From contig NZ_JAUSTT010000006.1 of NCBI RefSeq assembly GCF_030812995.1, positions 62,001 to 126,000 of the forward strand: a stretch of DNA of 64,000 nt. Direction: 5' to 3'. The notes under the pieces are model-generated. The model did no database searches and was not told the DNA's origin. It saw only the letters and a list, made by a program, of their open reading frames with translations. The position numbers were made by a program, and so were the translations under genes. Shown here in pieces: positions 1 to 8,542 of the stretch. The first letter of the stretch is position 1. Each line of letters begins with the position of its first letter. The stretch comes from Bacillus chungangensis. GTDB lineage: Bacteria; Bacillota; Bacilli; Bacillales; Bacillaceae_C.

Positions 1-29
1 ATTTAAGAAAATCACCGAAAACGTAGAAA

Positions 30-1124
30 TTATGCTAGGAACGCAATAAGAAATATAATGACAAGTGGTCCAAAAATAATCAAATATCCGATTGGATTTG
101 CCAAGTTGATCGTCCAGCCAACACCAAATCGTTTTTCTACGAAAATGGAAGGGTCATTTTTATTGAAATAAAAGATACCAGCTCTCCAATAGAGATCATC
201 ATCAAAATCGGAAATTCCTTCCACAGGATGAGTTTCTGTATGTTCTCCTGCTGTCCCAACTTTAATGGCAAAAACAGCAGTTCCTATTAAAATGATAAGT
301 AAAAAGATAAATGGAACTGCAAACATCACAACGCTACCAACCAAACCTTCATGAATCGTTGTTAATTGCAAGAATGAAAAAAGCATGGTAATAAGCGTGC
401 TCGTCATAAACATAAACCAGCTAGAATATTTTCTTAAAGCCAATTGACGAATACGGGAAGCTTCCGTATTAGCCACGCTTAATTTAATTCCTGAGCGCTT
501 TGTCGCTTCGTTAATCCCCAAGAAAAGCAATTGCATGATGAATAAAATAATCGGAAGCACATTAACCGAAAAAGGATTCTTCGCTTTAAATGAATCTGGC
601 ATCCCATCAGCTCCCCAATGAAAAGGAATTTGCTCTGGTAAAATACGATATTGAACAGCTGTATAGGCAATCAATCCAACCGTTACCGCCATCGGAAGCA
701 CGAACAGATACCAAGGTAGCATTTCATCCTGTGAGCGAATCGCCAAATCAGCCATCTTTACTTTTTTAAAATTTTCTCCCCATTTTTGCTCTTTCTTTCT
801 TTTCATCGTCTTGGCATGAAAATAAAAGTATAAAGCCATGCTGAGAAATATAATACCCAGTTGAATTGCTGTACCATATAAAACAATAAGTTCTTCTACA
901 GGATTGTCATGATTTATCCATAACAAATAGAAGGCTATGGAAGCAACTGAAATAAAGAATATTGATAACGAATACCTTCTTTTATATGAAGCAAGTTTTG
1001 CATCTTTTATATGCCCTTCTGGAATGGATACACCGAATACAACATCTCGTTTCACTAAAAATGGAATCGATATTTCAATGGCTGCTAGAAATAAGATAAT
1101 GGTTAGAAAAATCATTAAAGTCAT
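30..1124 (-). CDS. DUF1648/DUF5808 multi-pass membrane protein
   Basis: This is a membrane protein of about 364 residues with roughly eight hydrophobic segments: one at the N-terminus, a pair near residues 50-100, several between 145 and 290, and one at the C-terminus. A DUF1648-like stretch (around residues 150-200, with a PFHWGADGMPD motif) and a C-terminal DUF5808-like block (Y-W-R-A-G-I-F-Y-F-N...) define the family. I chose the ATG at 1124 over an upstream GTG at 1130 because the ribosome binding site AAAGGAGG leaves proper spacing only for the ATG. It follows a YtrA/YhcF-type GntR gene in the same direction, the usual partner of this family. Such proteins are proposed to act in cell-envelope stress or signalling, but no biochemical function is established. 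Confidence 0.8.
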   Translation of the reverse strand: MTLMIFLTIILFLAAIEISIPFLVKRDVVFGVSIPEGHIKDAKLASYKRRYSLSIFFISVASIAFYLLWINHDNPVEELIVLYGTAIQLGIIFLSMALYFYFHAKTMKRKKEQKWGENFKKVKMADLAIRSQDEMLPWYLFVLPMAVTVGLIAYTAVQYRILPEQIPFHWGADGMPDSFKAKNPFSVNVLPIILFIMQLLFLGINEATKRSGIKLSVANTEASRIRQLALRKYSSWFMFMTSTLITMLFSFLQLTTIHEGLVGSVVMFAVPFIFLLIILIGTAVFAIKVGTAGEHTETHPVEGISDFDDDLYWRAGIFYFNKNDPSIFVEKRFGVGWTINLANPIGYLIIFGPLVIIFLIAFLA

Positions 1125-1192
1125 GTACACTTCCTCCTTTTTAAAGGATTAAATAAAACTCAATCTTCAGAATGAAGTCAGTTTATTCTTTA

Positions 1193-1579
1193 CTAAGAAT
1201 CCCCTTTTATATCGTGAATAATGGATCCCAAGAGTTCCAGCATCTGTTTTTTCTCCATTCCTAAAACGAGGGCCTCTGCAGCCACTTGTTTAAACTCATT
1301 TAAAAGACGGTTATAATGAACTGTTTTCAGCTCTAATGGATTCGGAGAACAAATCACAGCACCTGATTTTGGCACAATGCGAATGATTCCCTTCTTCTCT
1401 AATTCATGATAGCTTTTATTAACTGTATGCATATTCACGCCAAGGTCTGCCGCAAATGCCCGTACAGAAGGAAGTGAATTACCTGGATGCAAATACCCTC
1501 TTGCAATTCCTTCTATAATTTGATTCGTTATCTGAGTATAGATTGGAATATCAGACTGAGGTTCAATTTGAATAATCAT
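1193..1579 (-). CDS. GntR-family repressor, YtrA/YhcF type
   Basis: A 128-residue regulator. Residues 10-75 form a GntR winged helix (IPIYTQITNQIIEGIARG... LPSVRAFAADLGVNMHTVNKSYHELEKKG). The short helical tail of about 50 residues is typical of the YtrA subfamily and leaves no room for a large ligand domain. The ATG has a good AAAGGGG site. It is first in a two-gene unit with the DUF1648 membrane protein, which it probably represses together with itself. A candidate operator lies just upstream at 1618-1638. Confidence 0.88.
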   Translation of the reverse strand: MIIQIEPQSDIPIYTQITNQIIEGIARGYLHPGNSLPSVRAFAADLGVNMHTVNKSYHELEKKGIIRIVPKSGAVICSPNPLELKTVHYNRLLNEFKQVAAEALVLGMEKKQMLELLGSIIHDIKGDS

Positions 1580-1617
1580 TTTTTCCCCTTTCTGTTCTAT
1601 CTAAAGTATAACAAAAC

Positions 1618-1638
1618 TGTTCTAGTATGTATAGAACA
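1618..1638 (-). promoter_or_regulatory. Candidate GntR operator (7-7-7 inverted repeat)
   Basis: TGTTCTA (1618-1624) and TAGAACA (1632-1638) form a perfect inverted repeat with a 7-base centre, about 40 bases before the GntR start. On the minus strand a TATACT -10-like box lies just downstream. A further TTCTGTTCTA half-site lies closer to the gene. The position fits autorepression of the GntR/DUF1648 unit; binding is inferred. Confidence 0.5.
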
Positions 1639-1639
1639 A

Positions 1640-2003
1640 TAATTGTTAAGCTAATCGATATTAAAAAACTGGCATAGCTCAGTATTTTTATTTTTGTCAC
1701 CAGTTACTATCATTTATAAGATATCTATTTCATGAAGCAGAAAGAAAATATTAATATTCCCATAATTCAAAAAGACGGTGTAATTGTTCAAAGTTTTCTG
1801 TGCTAGAGCTATAGAATCAAAGTTGGTTTTACATTTATACTTATAGTAAGGATGGCGTTTTACACTCTCAACAAGAAAATACAGGGAACCAACGTGTGTT
1901 AATACAATAATAATAATTATTTTATAAGATTAATGAAATGGATAGATTACTATCCATTTCAAACGTAATATATTGTGAAAGGACGTTCTGAGGAAGGAGA
2001 AAC
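1640..2003. other. Non-coding stretch with one perfect hairpin
   Basis: No gene is recognisable here. It holds an 11-bp perfect stem with a 4-base loop, GAAATGGATAG (1935-1945) and its complement (1950-1960), without a following T-run. The hairpin sits just upstream of a decayed sigma-factor gene. Confidence 0.4.
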
Positions 2004-2170
2004 ATTGTTAATGGATTCATGAAAATGTTGTACAACAATTAAAAAAGCTCTCTATTAAATTATCAATCATGATGAGTGTATAGACGATAGCTTAGTAATT
2101 TGGGAACATTTACCCATAGTAGAATAGGGAATGGGTGAAGCGTCCTGTTATTTAATTCGTATATTTTGTG
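2004..2170 (+). pseudogene. Decayed sigma-factor gene (upstream copy)
   Basis: The stretch from about 2010 aligns with the start of the sigma-like gene at 3595: AATGTTGTAC, then CAATTAAAAAAG, CTCTATTA, ATCAT, GATGAGTGTATAGACGAT and ATTTGGGA occur in the same order. It carries internal deletions and stops. It occupies the same place relative to the anti-sigma gene at 2223 as the second copy does to the gene at 3955, so sigma and anti-sigma genes were duplicated as one module and this sigma copy died. The bounds are approximate. Confidence 0.75.
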
Positions 2171-2222
2171 AAAGGAACAAGCTTTTACATTACTATTAAA
2201 TAATTTCTTTGAGAGGTTAAGC

Positions 2223-3275
2223 ATGAAAAAGACATTTAAACGTTTACATGATGAAAAAATTGATTTATCTATATATGAAAATGTTCCATTAACAGACGAT
2301 GAAAAAAAAGCAATAAAAAAACGCATTAAAAACAAGCTAAGAAGAAAAAAGAAAAGTAGAAAAATACTGTTAGTTGCTGCTTCTCTTGTAGTACTGGCAT
2401 TTTTGGCAATGAAATCTCATTTATTCATATTCCCAGACATCCCAATGATCGGAAGTAAGATAGAAGAATACATACCATGTAAAGGTCAGTCATTAAAAGA
2501 TTATCAATCAGTCATCGGACAAACAGTCACCGATAAAGGATTTGCCGTGATTTTTAACGAGGTTATACTAGATGATGAGCGTCTTATCATTAGCAGTACA
2601 TTTCAACCAGATCAAATGAATTTAAATCCACTAAATATAGAAGATATATTATTTCCACTTCCAAAGGTCTGTCTAAATGGCAAAGAAATGAAAGTAAGTG
2701 AAAGTGAGAGCATAAAAATCACTGATTCAGTTTACATTCATTTAGCTGCCATCAGTCTAGAAAATGTTCATTTGGAAGATGAAATGAATATGAAGATTGT
2801 TTATCAAAATCTAGAAGTGATCAATCCAAAACCTGTTCAATTGGGAGGGAAATGGAGATTTTCGTTTTCTGTTTCAAGAGAAGAACTAGCAACAAAAACA
2901 AAAAAAATGACTCTCAATAAGATATTAACGTTAGATGACGGGCAAAAAATAACGGTAAAAGAGCTGATTATTACTCCAGCATCTATAAAACTAAATTATA
3001 AAATAGAAGATGGGGAATATGATATTCATTTTAATATAGAAAATCAATATGGCGTACAATTCTTTTTAAAAACGGCTGGGATATTAAATGAGATTAGATA
3101 TAATCGGTTTGTAGCGGTAGCTGGGATATTAAATGAGATTAAATATAATCGGTTTGTAGCGGTATATGAAAATACAACAAAACTAAAGATCACACCGTAT
3201 ATTACAAGAGAAGCAGGAGAGAAGGGGACGAGTCAGGTCTTATATGATAAGGCTTTTTATGTCGACATTCATTAA
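2223..3275 (+). CDS. Anti-sigma-like membrane protein (DUF4179 type)
   Basis: A 350-residue single-pass protein. A basic cytoplasmic segment (about residues 1-48, rich in KK and RR) precedes one transmembrane helix (about 49-68), and the rest is probably extracytoplasmic. This layout, and the sigma-like gene upstream, match DUF4179 anti-sigma proteins of bacilli. Residues 285-314 contain a tandem 15-residue duplication, AGILNEIRYNRFVAV followed by AGILNEIKYNRFVAV, which the paralogue at 3955 lacks. The cognate sigma gene immediately upstream is a relic, so the protein may have lost its partner. The frame is open, but the duplication and orphan state make function uncertain. Confidence 0.7.
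   Translation: MKKTFKRLHDEKIDLSIYENVPLTDDEKKAIKKRIKNKLRRKKKSRKILLVAASLVVLAFLAMKSHLFIFPDIPMIGSKIEEYIPCKGQSLKDYQSVIGQTVTDKGFAVIFNEVILDDERLIISSTFQPDQMNLNPLNIEDILFPLPKVCLNGKEMKVSESESIKITDSVYIHLAAISLENVHLEDEMNMKIVYQNLEVINPKPVQLGGKWRFSFSVSREELATKTKKMTLNKILTLDDGQKITVKELIITPASIKLNYKIEDGEYDIHFNIENQYGVQFFLKTAGILNEIRYNRFVAVAGILNEIKYNRFVAVYENTTKLKITPYITREAGEKGTSQVLYDKAFYVDIH
3075..3164 (+). repeat. 45-bp in-frame tandem duplication
   Basis: Units 3075-3119 and 3120-3164 differ at one base (AGA versus AAA codon) and keep the frame, adding 15 residues to the anti-sigma-like protein. The paralogue at 3955 has a single copy of the corresponding segment, so the event looks recent. Confidence 0.9.
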
Positions 3276-3594
3276 TTGATTTTAGTACTTAAACCCTTTC
3301 AAAGTTAAAACCAAATCATTTAGAGGGTGATGGTACTTGAACATTTACAGCTCGGTTTCGTTGTATTTGAGTATTCATATGTAGAAGCAAAATAGGGAAC
3401 CGCTACTGCAAAAATGCTTAAATTCCCCTCCAGTAACACAATATACTTGCAAAGATGGTAAAATCAAAAATAAGAATGTTACAAAGTAGTTTAAATAAAT
3501 AATAAAAATATCAATTTATGTCGAAACCTTTCCTGAAGAAATAAAGATAAATAGAAGAGTAAAAGGGTGTTCTAAGAATGGAGAAGTGTTATGA

Positions 3595-3897
3595 ATGAAG
3601 ATTAATGAACAAAATGTTGTACAGCAATTAAAAAAGCGAAATAAAAAAGCGCTCTATTACATCATTGATCATAATGGAGGTTTGATAACAAGCATCATCC
3701 GCACGCATCTATATGACCTTGAAGCTGTTCATGACGATTGTATGGACGATATCCTACTAACGATTTGGGATCAAATTGATACGTTTTGTCCAGAAAATAA
3801 TACATTTAAAAACTGGGTAGCGACCGTTGCGAAATATAAAGCAATTGAATATCAAAAAAAGTATTCGAAGCATTATTTGTCAAACATTATGTGTTAA
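3595..3897 (+). pseudogene. Truncated sigma-70-family factor, region 2 only
   Basis: The 100 residues correspond to sigma region 2 of a short sigma-70/ECF-like factor: the DDCMDDILLTIWDQIDTF and FKNWVATVAKYKAIEYQKKY blocks are the core-binding and -10-recognition helices. The frame ends after KKYSKHYL..., where linker and region 4 should follow. The next sequence is already the leader of the anti-sigma gene, so the 3' half has been deleted. Without region 4 it should not recognise a -35 element. An alternative is a deliberate region-2-only protein, which I consider less likely because its partner gene is also broken. Confidence 0.7.
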
Positions 3898-3954
3898 TTC
3901 TATAAAAGGGGCTTCTTACATTATTAATGGATAATTTCTCTGAGGAGTAAGCAC

Positions 3955-4906
3955 ATGAAAAACACATTTAAACGTTTAAATGATGAAAAAATCGAATTAT
4001 CTGCATATGAAGATTTTCCATTAAGAGACGTCGAAAAGAAAGCAATAAAAAAACGGATAAAAAGCAAGCTAAAAAATAAAAAAAAGAGTAGAAAAAAACT
4101 GCTTGTTGCTGCCGCTTCCCTTGCAGCATTTATGTTTTTAATAGTAAAAGCTCATTTATATATATTCACGGATATCCCAATTATCGGAAGTATGATAGAA
4201 GAATACATACCATGTAAAGGACAGTCATTAAAGGATTATAAAACAGTTATTGGAAAAACAGTAGTCGATAACGGAATTATCGTGAAGTTTAACGGAGTCA
4301 TTCTAGATGATGATCAACTTATCATTAGCAGTACATTTCAATCACATCAAGTGAATTTAGCAGATGTATTGTTTCCATTTCCAAAAGTCTGTATAAACGG
4401 CGAAAAAATGGCAGCTGATATAATAAGAGATAACATAAAAATCAATGATTCAACTTATACATATTTAGCTGCTATTAGTTTAGAAAATGTGCATGTAGAA
4501 GATAAACTAAATATGAAGATTGTTTATGAAAATATAGAAATGATAAATCCTTACAATCCTTATAATCCTAATAATCCTGTTCAATTGAGCGGCAAATGGA
4601 GATTTACGTTTACTGTTTCTAAAGAAGAATTAGTAGCAGGTACAAAAAATGGCTCTAAATAAGATATTTACGCTAGAGAACGGACAAAAAATAACGATAG
4701 AAAGAGCTTATTATTACCCCTGGTTTTACAAAATCAAGATGGAAAAGAAATCTTTTCAACATTCTCAGGAATAAATAATGAATTCTATTATCGGTTTCCA
4801 GTGTTAGACAACAAAACTAAAGATCACACCGTATATTACCAAAAATAAAGGAAGATGGCGGACGCTGCATCCCTTAAATGATGAAGCTTTTTATGTTGAT
4901 AAGCTC
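3955..4906 (+). pseudogene. Frameshifted anti-sigma-like gene (second copy)
   Basis: The first 230 residues are closely similar to the protein at 2223 (same basic start, transmembrane helix and the EEYIPCKGQSLKDY motif). The frame then breaks at a run of A residues near 4648. In the other copy this run has more A's and reads on; here it ends in TGA-free sequence that quickly meets TAA at 4660. Homology continues in other frames to about 4906 (ITIE-, FYV-like ends) with a second shift near 4700 and a missing segment. An ATG at 3955 with GAGGAG upstream remains intact, so a 235-residue product could still be made. Confidence 0.75.
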
Positions 4907-4978
4907 TCATGGATAAAACTCATCCAAAACTAAAAATTCGTCTTATGATGAGATCACAAATATTTTCGGTAATCAATA

Positions 4979-5019
4979 AAAAAGCCAATCCTTGTAAAGT
5001 TATGGGAGATTGGCTTTTT
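4979..5019 (+). terminator. Rho-independent terminator
   Basis: AAAAAGCCAATC (4979-4990) pairs perfectly with GATTGGCTTTTT (5008-5019), a 12-bp stem ending in a U-run. It closes the sigma/anti-sigma region. Confidence 0.85.
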
Positions 5020-5169
5020 CTATTTTTAAAGAAGGCCATATCTTTAAAGGTTTACGTTCGACATAAACACACCTTAAAAGAAAGAAATATGCATTTTGAC
5101 GTAGTTTTAAACGACTCACACGTGCTGACACAAACCTGTGACATGTTTCCAACAGTTCATTCGTCTTGC

Positions 5170-5223
5170 TTGTTAAATCGGACATAAAACTTTATAATAT
5201 GATTAAACCATCACGTTATGGTT
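5170..5223 (+). promoter_or_regulatory. Sigma-A promoter and MerR-type operator
   Basis: TTGTTA (5170-5175) and TATAAT (5193-5198) are 17 bases apart. Just downstream AACCAT (5206-5211) and ATGGTT (5218-5223) form a perfect inverted repeat around CACGTT. The repeat covers the expected transcription start, which suits repression by the MerR protein encoded next. Classical MerR activators instead bind between -35 and -10. Confidence 0.6.
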
Positions 5224-5252
5224 AGGGGGGAGCTAGCCATGGGGTAGTAAGA

Positions 5253-5642
5253 TTGAGAATTGGAGAATTGGCAGAGATCACCAATGTTACAAAGAGAACG
5301 ATTGATTACTATACGAATATTGGTCTTCTAAAGGCGGAACGTTCTACTTCCAACTATCGCTACTATGATCATTCTTCAATAGAAAGACTTTTGTTTATTG
5401 AAAGATGCAAAGAAAAAAAGATGTCATTACAATGCATCAAAAAATTACTATTAGATAAGAACGTTGAAGAGATTGATGTAAAAGAACTTAGTTTAAAAAT
5501 GAAAGGATTAAAAAAAGAAGTGGACAAAGTATTATCCACTCTTCATAAAGGGAATGCTAACAGTTACGAATATATTAAAAAAAATATATCACCTGAGGCT
5601 TTGTCATTAATACAGACATTGCTTCTATTGCTTAGTGATTAA
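5253..5642 (+). CDS. MerR-family transcriptional regulator
   Basis: A 129-residue protein. Residues 1-70 form a MerR winged helix (RIGELAEITNVTKRTIDYYTNIGLL), followed by a coiled-coil dimerisation segment (about 75-115). No Cys-rich metal loop is present. The start is TTG: the only nearby ATG (5239) hits a stop after two codons, while a GGGG site is well placed for TTG 5253. It precedes yugP by 17 bases and is probably co-transcribed with it. Confidence 0.85.
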   Translation: MRIGELAEITNVTKRTIDYYTNIGLLKAERSTSNYRYYDHSSIERLLFIERCKEKKMSLQCIKKLLLDKNVEEIDVKELSLKMKGLKKEVDKVLSTLHKGNANSYEYIKKNISPEALSLIQTLLLLLSD

Positions 5643-5659
5643 TCGGAGGTATCACAACA

Positions 5660-6340
5660 ATGTTCTTCCATCCTATGGATTTTTTAATATTTATTGCATT
5701 AGGTATTTCAATGTGGGCACAAACGAAAGTGAAAGGAAACTTTCACAAATGGTCTGAGGTTGCGACTAGAACTGGTTTAACCGGAGCTGAAACAGCACGC
5801 AGAATCCTTGATAGCAATGGCTTGCATCACATACCAATAGAAGTCGTTCAAGGGACGCTTTCAGACCATTATGATCCAATAAAAAAAGTTGTCCGTCTAT
5901 CACAAACAGTACATGATGGCCGCTCTATTGCATCGGTGTCCGTTGCAGCACATGAAGTAGGGCATGCGATTCAACATCAGCAATCCTACGGGGCCTTAAT
6001 GATTCGTCATCGCCTCTTTCCGCTTGCTAATCTGTCATCTGGTATAGCGCCGTTTCTTTTCATTATAGGGATATTGCTGCATCAGTCTTCTCTCATTGGC
6101 ATTGGGATTCTCTTTTTTTCGGCTGCCGTTGCTTTTCAACTCATTACATTGCCTGTAGAATTTGATGCGAGCAATCGTGCACGTCAATTAATGCTCTCAG
6201 AAGGCATCTTGTACAACGAAGAAGAAAAGGGAGTAAAGGAAGTATTAAATGCCGCAGCATTAACTTATGTAGCTGCAGCCCTTATGGCACTATTAGAATT
6301 GTTGAAATTTGTGATGATCTTCGTGCAAAGAAGAGAATAA
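5660..6340 (+). CDS. yugP: YugP-like neutral zinc metallopeptidase
   Basis: A 226-residue membrane-bound peptidase of the Zn_peptidase_2 family. The catalytic signature AAHEVGHAIQHQ (HEXXH) is at about residues 96-107. Hydrophobic helices lie at the N-terminus, at about 120-160, and near the C-terminus. The conserved LPVEFDASNRA block (about 171-181) supplies the third ligand region. The natural substrate of YugP is not known. Clear GGAGG site; terminator at 6389-6415. Confidence 0.92.
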   Translation: MFFHPMDFLIFIALGISMWAQTKVKGNFHKWSEVATRTGLTGAETARRILDSNGLHHIPIEVVQGTLSDHYDPIKKVVRLSQTVHDGRSIASVSVAAHEVGHAIQHQQSYGALMIRHRLFPLANLSSGIAPFLFIIGILLHQSSLIGIGILFFSAAVAFQLITLPVEFDASNRARQLMLSEGILYNEEEKGVKEVLNAAALTYVAAALMALLELLKFVMIFVQRRE

Positions 6341-6388
6341 TAAAGAAATTGTTGTATGGAAACAAAATAGAGTATAAATTTGAATGTA

Positions 6389-6415
6389 AAAAAAGCCTAG
6401 TTAAAAGGCTTTTTT
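6389..6415 (+). terminator. Rho-independent terminator after yugP
   Basis: AAAAAAGCCT (6389-6398) pairs with AGGCTTTTTT (6406-6415), giving a short stem with a T-run on the plus strand. Confidence 0.85.
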
Positions 6416-6664
6416 TATTGTTAAAATTAATGTTAGTGTTAATAATTAACGATAATGACTGCATTCTGCAGGGAAGACTATTGCTGAACGTCTTTGACAT
6501 GACGAGTAATTAGGGACTTTTATCCTTTTCCTATCTAAAATACAGCATATTTCAGACAATTGAGGTAGCAAAAGCTACCCCTTCTCTCATCCCATGTATA
6601 AAGACGGGTTAACGCCCTTCATAGGCTTTCTCGTTCGGAAAATCGGTAAAAAGGAGAAAATCAT

Positions 6665-7339
6665 ATGCTTAAAATTATGATTGTGGAAGATGACGAAACG
6701 ATTCGAGATCTTTTATTAGAAAATGTTGTGAAGTGGGGTTTTGAAGGGATCATTGTGAAGGATTTCCAAGATGTGATGGAAACATTCGTACAGTCTGAAC
6801 CACATCTTGTCCTCTTGGATATTAATCTGCCATTGTACGATGGTTTTTATTGGTGTGGAAAAATGCGTGAAGTTTCAAATGTACCTATTATGTTTATTTC
6901 CTCCAGAGATACGAGAATGGATATGGTAATGGCGATGAATATGGGCGGCGATGACTATATCCAAAAACCGTTTTACGTCGATGTCCTCATGGCTAAAATT
7001 AATGCGTTAATAAGACGTACCTATTCCTATATTGATACCGATTTAAGTGTGATCGAGCATGACGGTGTCGTGTTAAATGTAAAAGATGGAAATATCATGT
7101 ATCAGGATAAAAAAATTGAATTAACAAAAAACGAATTTAAAATCTTATATATCTTAATGGAAAACAAAGGACATGTCGTTAGCAGGGAAAAAATGATGAG
7201 AAGCCTTTGGGAAGATGAAAGCTTTGTTGACGATAATACGTTAACGGTAAATATCGCCCGAATAAGAAAAAAATTAGCTGACATAGAAAAGACCGACTTT
7301 TTAAAAACAAAGAAAGGGCAGGGCTATATCATTGTATAG
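6665..7339 (+). CDS. OmpR-type response regulator, YxdJ/BceR group
   Basis: A 224-residue two-component regulator. The receiver domain (1-115) has acidic residues D9/D10, phospho-acceptor D52 in LLDINLP and the conserved Lys in QKPF. An OmpR winged helix occupies residues 130-223. The next gene overlaps by 8 bases and encodes an intramembrane-sensing histidine kinase. A BceAB-type transporter and YxeA follow, as in the B. subtilis yxdJ-yxdK-yxdL-yxdM-yxeA locus, so its role is probably activation of the transporter in response to a peptide antibiotic. Likely target sites are the TGTAAGGTT repeats at 8959-9000. Confidence 0.9.
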   Translation: MLKIMIVEDDETIRDLLLENVVKWGFEGIIVKDFQDVMETFVQSEPHLVLLDINLPLYDGFYWCGKMREVSNVPIMFISSRDTRMDMVMAMNMGGDDYIQKPFYVDVLMAKINALIRRTYSYIDTDLSVIEHDGVVLNVKDGNIMYQDKKIELTKNEFKILYILMENKGHVVSREKMMRSLWEDESFVDDNTLTVNIARIRKKLADIEKTDFLKTKKGQGYIIV

Positions 7340-8369
7340 TGCAATTCATTTTCTAAAAGATAAAAAGTTTCTCATTCTGTTTTATATCCTGTTAATGACT
7401 TTTATTTCATTGGTTCTGTTTTTAGACGGTCTTGCAAACGTAGGAATCGATAATATTTTGTATATTGATGGAGTATCAACGGTGTTCTTTGCCTTCTACC
7501 TGGTAGCAGGCTATCTTTATCGAAGAAAATATTATCATGCCTTTCAAAAACCGGTCGTTCATGGAGATATGGGTGACATGATGTATGTTTTTCCCGAACC
7601 GCAATCAAATGAACAACGTTTTTTTACCGACATATTAAAACAACTCGATCATTATCAGCGGAAAAAAACAGAAAAACTCATTCTTGATTTAAAAGATAAT
7701 CAGGAATTTATTGTGCAATGGGTACATGAGATTAAAACGCCCATTGCTGCGAGTAAATTAATTATTGACAATAGTGCTGGCAAGCCTAAAGAAGCTATTT
7801 TGGATAAACTTGAAGACGAGTTAGCTAAAATCAACCGTCTCGTTGAGCAGGTATTGTATTATTCGAGAGCCGACTCCTTTTCAAAGGATTATTTTATTAG
7901 CGATGTTCATTTAGATAAAGTCGTAAAAGAAAGTGTAAAAAATCATGCAAAAATCTTTATTAATAAGCGTATTCAGATTCGCTTGCATAATCTTGATACT
8001 AGCGTACTTACAGATAAAAAATGGCTTAGCTATATTGTGGATCAAATCATATCAAATGCTTTGAAATACACAGATAAAGAAGGAACGATTGAATGCTACT
8101 GTGAGAAGGATAAAAAAGAACAGCGGCTCATTATCAAGGATAATGGAATTGGCATTAAAGCAGAAGACTTAGAAAGAGTATTTGAGAAGGGGTTTACCGG
8201 AACTACCGGCAGGATCAATACGACTTCTACTGGTCTAGGTTTGTATTTGGCGAAAAAATTAGCACGGAAGCTCAGCCATGATATTTCTGTTCAAGCAGAA
8301 GAAGAAAAAGGTACAAAGGTGACAATTCATTTCCCTCACCCAGGCAATTTTTATATGACGAGAATGTAA
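7332..8369 (+). CDS. Intramembrane-sensing histidine kinase, YxdK/BceS group
   Basis: A 345-residue kinase. Two N-terminal transmembrane helices (about 13-31 and 45-63) are separated by only a short loop, the hallmark of kinases that sense through their partner transporter. The H-box WVHEIKTP places the phosphorylated His at 132. N-box (NALKYT), DNGIGI and STGLGL motifs of the ATPase domain follow. The start is TTG inside the last codons of the regulator gene, so the two are translationally coupled. It should phosphorylate the regulator at 6665. Confidence 0.9.
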   Translation: MYSAIHFLKDKKFLILFYILLMTFISLVLFLDGLANVGIDNILYIDGVSTVFFAFYLVAGYLYRRKYYHAFQKPVVHGDMGDMMYVFPEPQSNEQRFFTDILKQLDHYQRKKTEKLILDLKDNQEFIVQWVHEIKTPIAASKLIIDNSAGKPKEAILDKLEDELAKINRLVEQVLYYSRADSFSKDYFISDVHLDKVVKESVKNHAKIFINKRIQIRLHNLDTSVLTDKKWLSYIVDQIISNALKYTDKEGTIECYCEKDKKEQRLIIKDNGIGIKAEDLERVFEKGFTGTTGRINTTSTGLGLYLAKKLARKLSHDISVQAEEEKGTKVTIHFPHPGNFYMTRM

Positions 8370-8470
8370 GGTTGAACGTGATAATGTAAGATAATTCAAT
8401 GGAAGCGATCAATATCTTCTTTTAAACTTAGTCATGACAGGCATTACATTCTAAGCGTTAAAAGGAGAGT

Positions 8471-8542
8471 ATGATGATTCAATTTGTTTGCATTTATATG
8501 AGAAAACAAAGGGCACCAATATGCCGAGGTCGGGGAAAATGA
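8471..8542 (+). CDS. Possible short leader ORF coupled to yxeA
   Basis: An ATG-ATG start 3-6 bases behind a strong AAAGGAGAG site opens a 23-codon frame (MMIQFVCIYMRKQR...). Its TGA overlaps the probable yxeA start as ATGA (8539-8542). The best ribosome binding site of this stretch serves this frame and not yxeA. It may be a coupling leader, or the relic of a longer gene. Confidence 0.35.
   Translation: MMIQFVCIYMRKQRAPICRGRGK

Noticed and set aside
4909-5187. 92-residue plus-strand ORF after the anti-sigma relic
   Set aside because: It crosses the perfect terminator at 4979-5019 and has no ribosome binding site.
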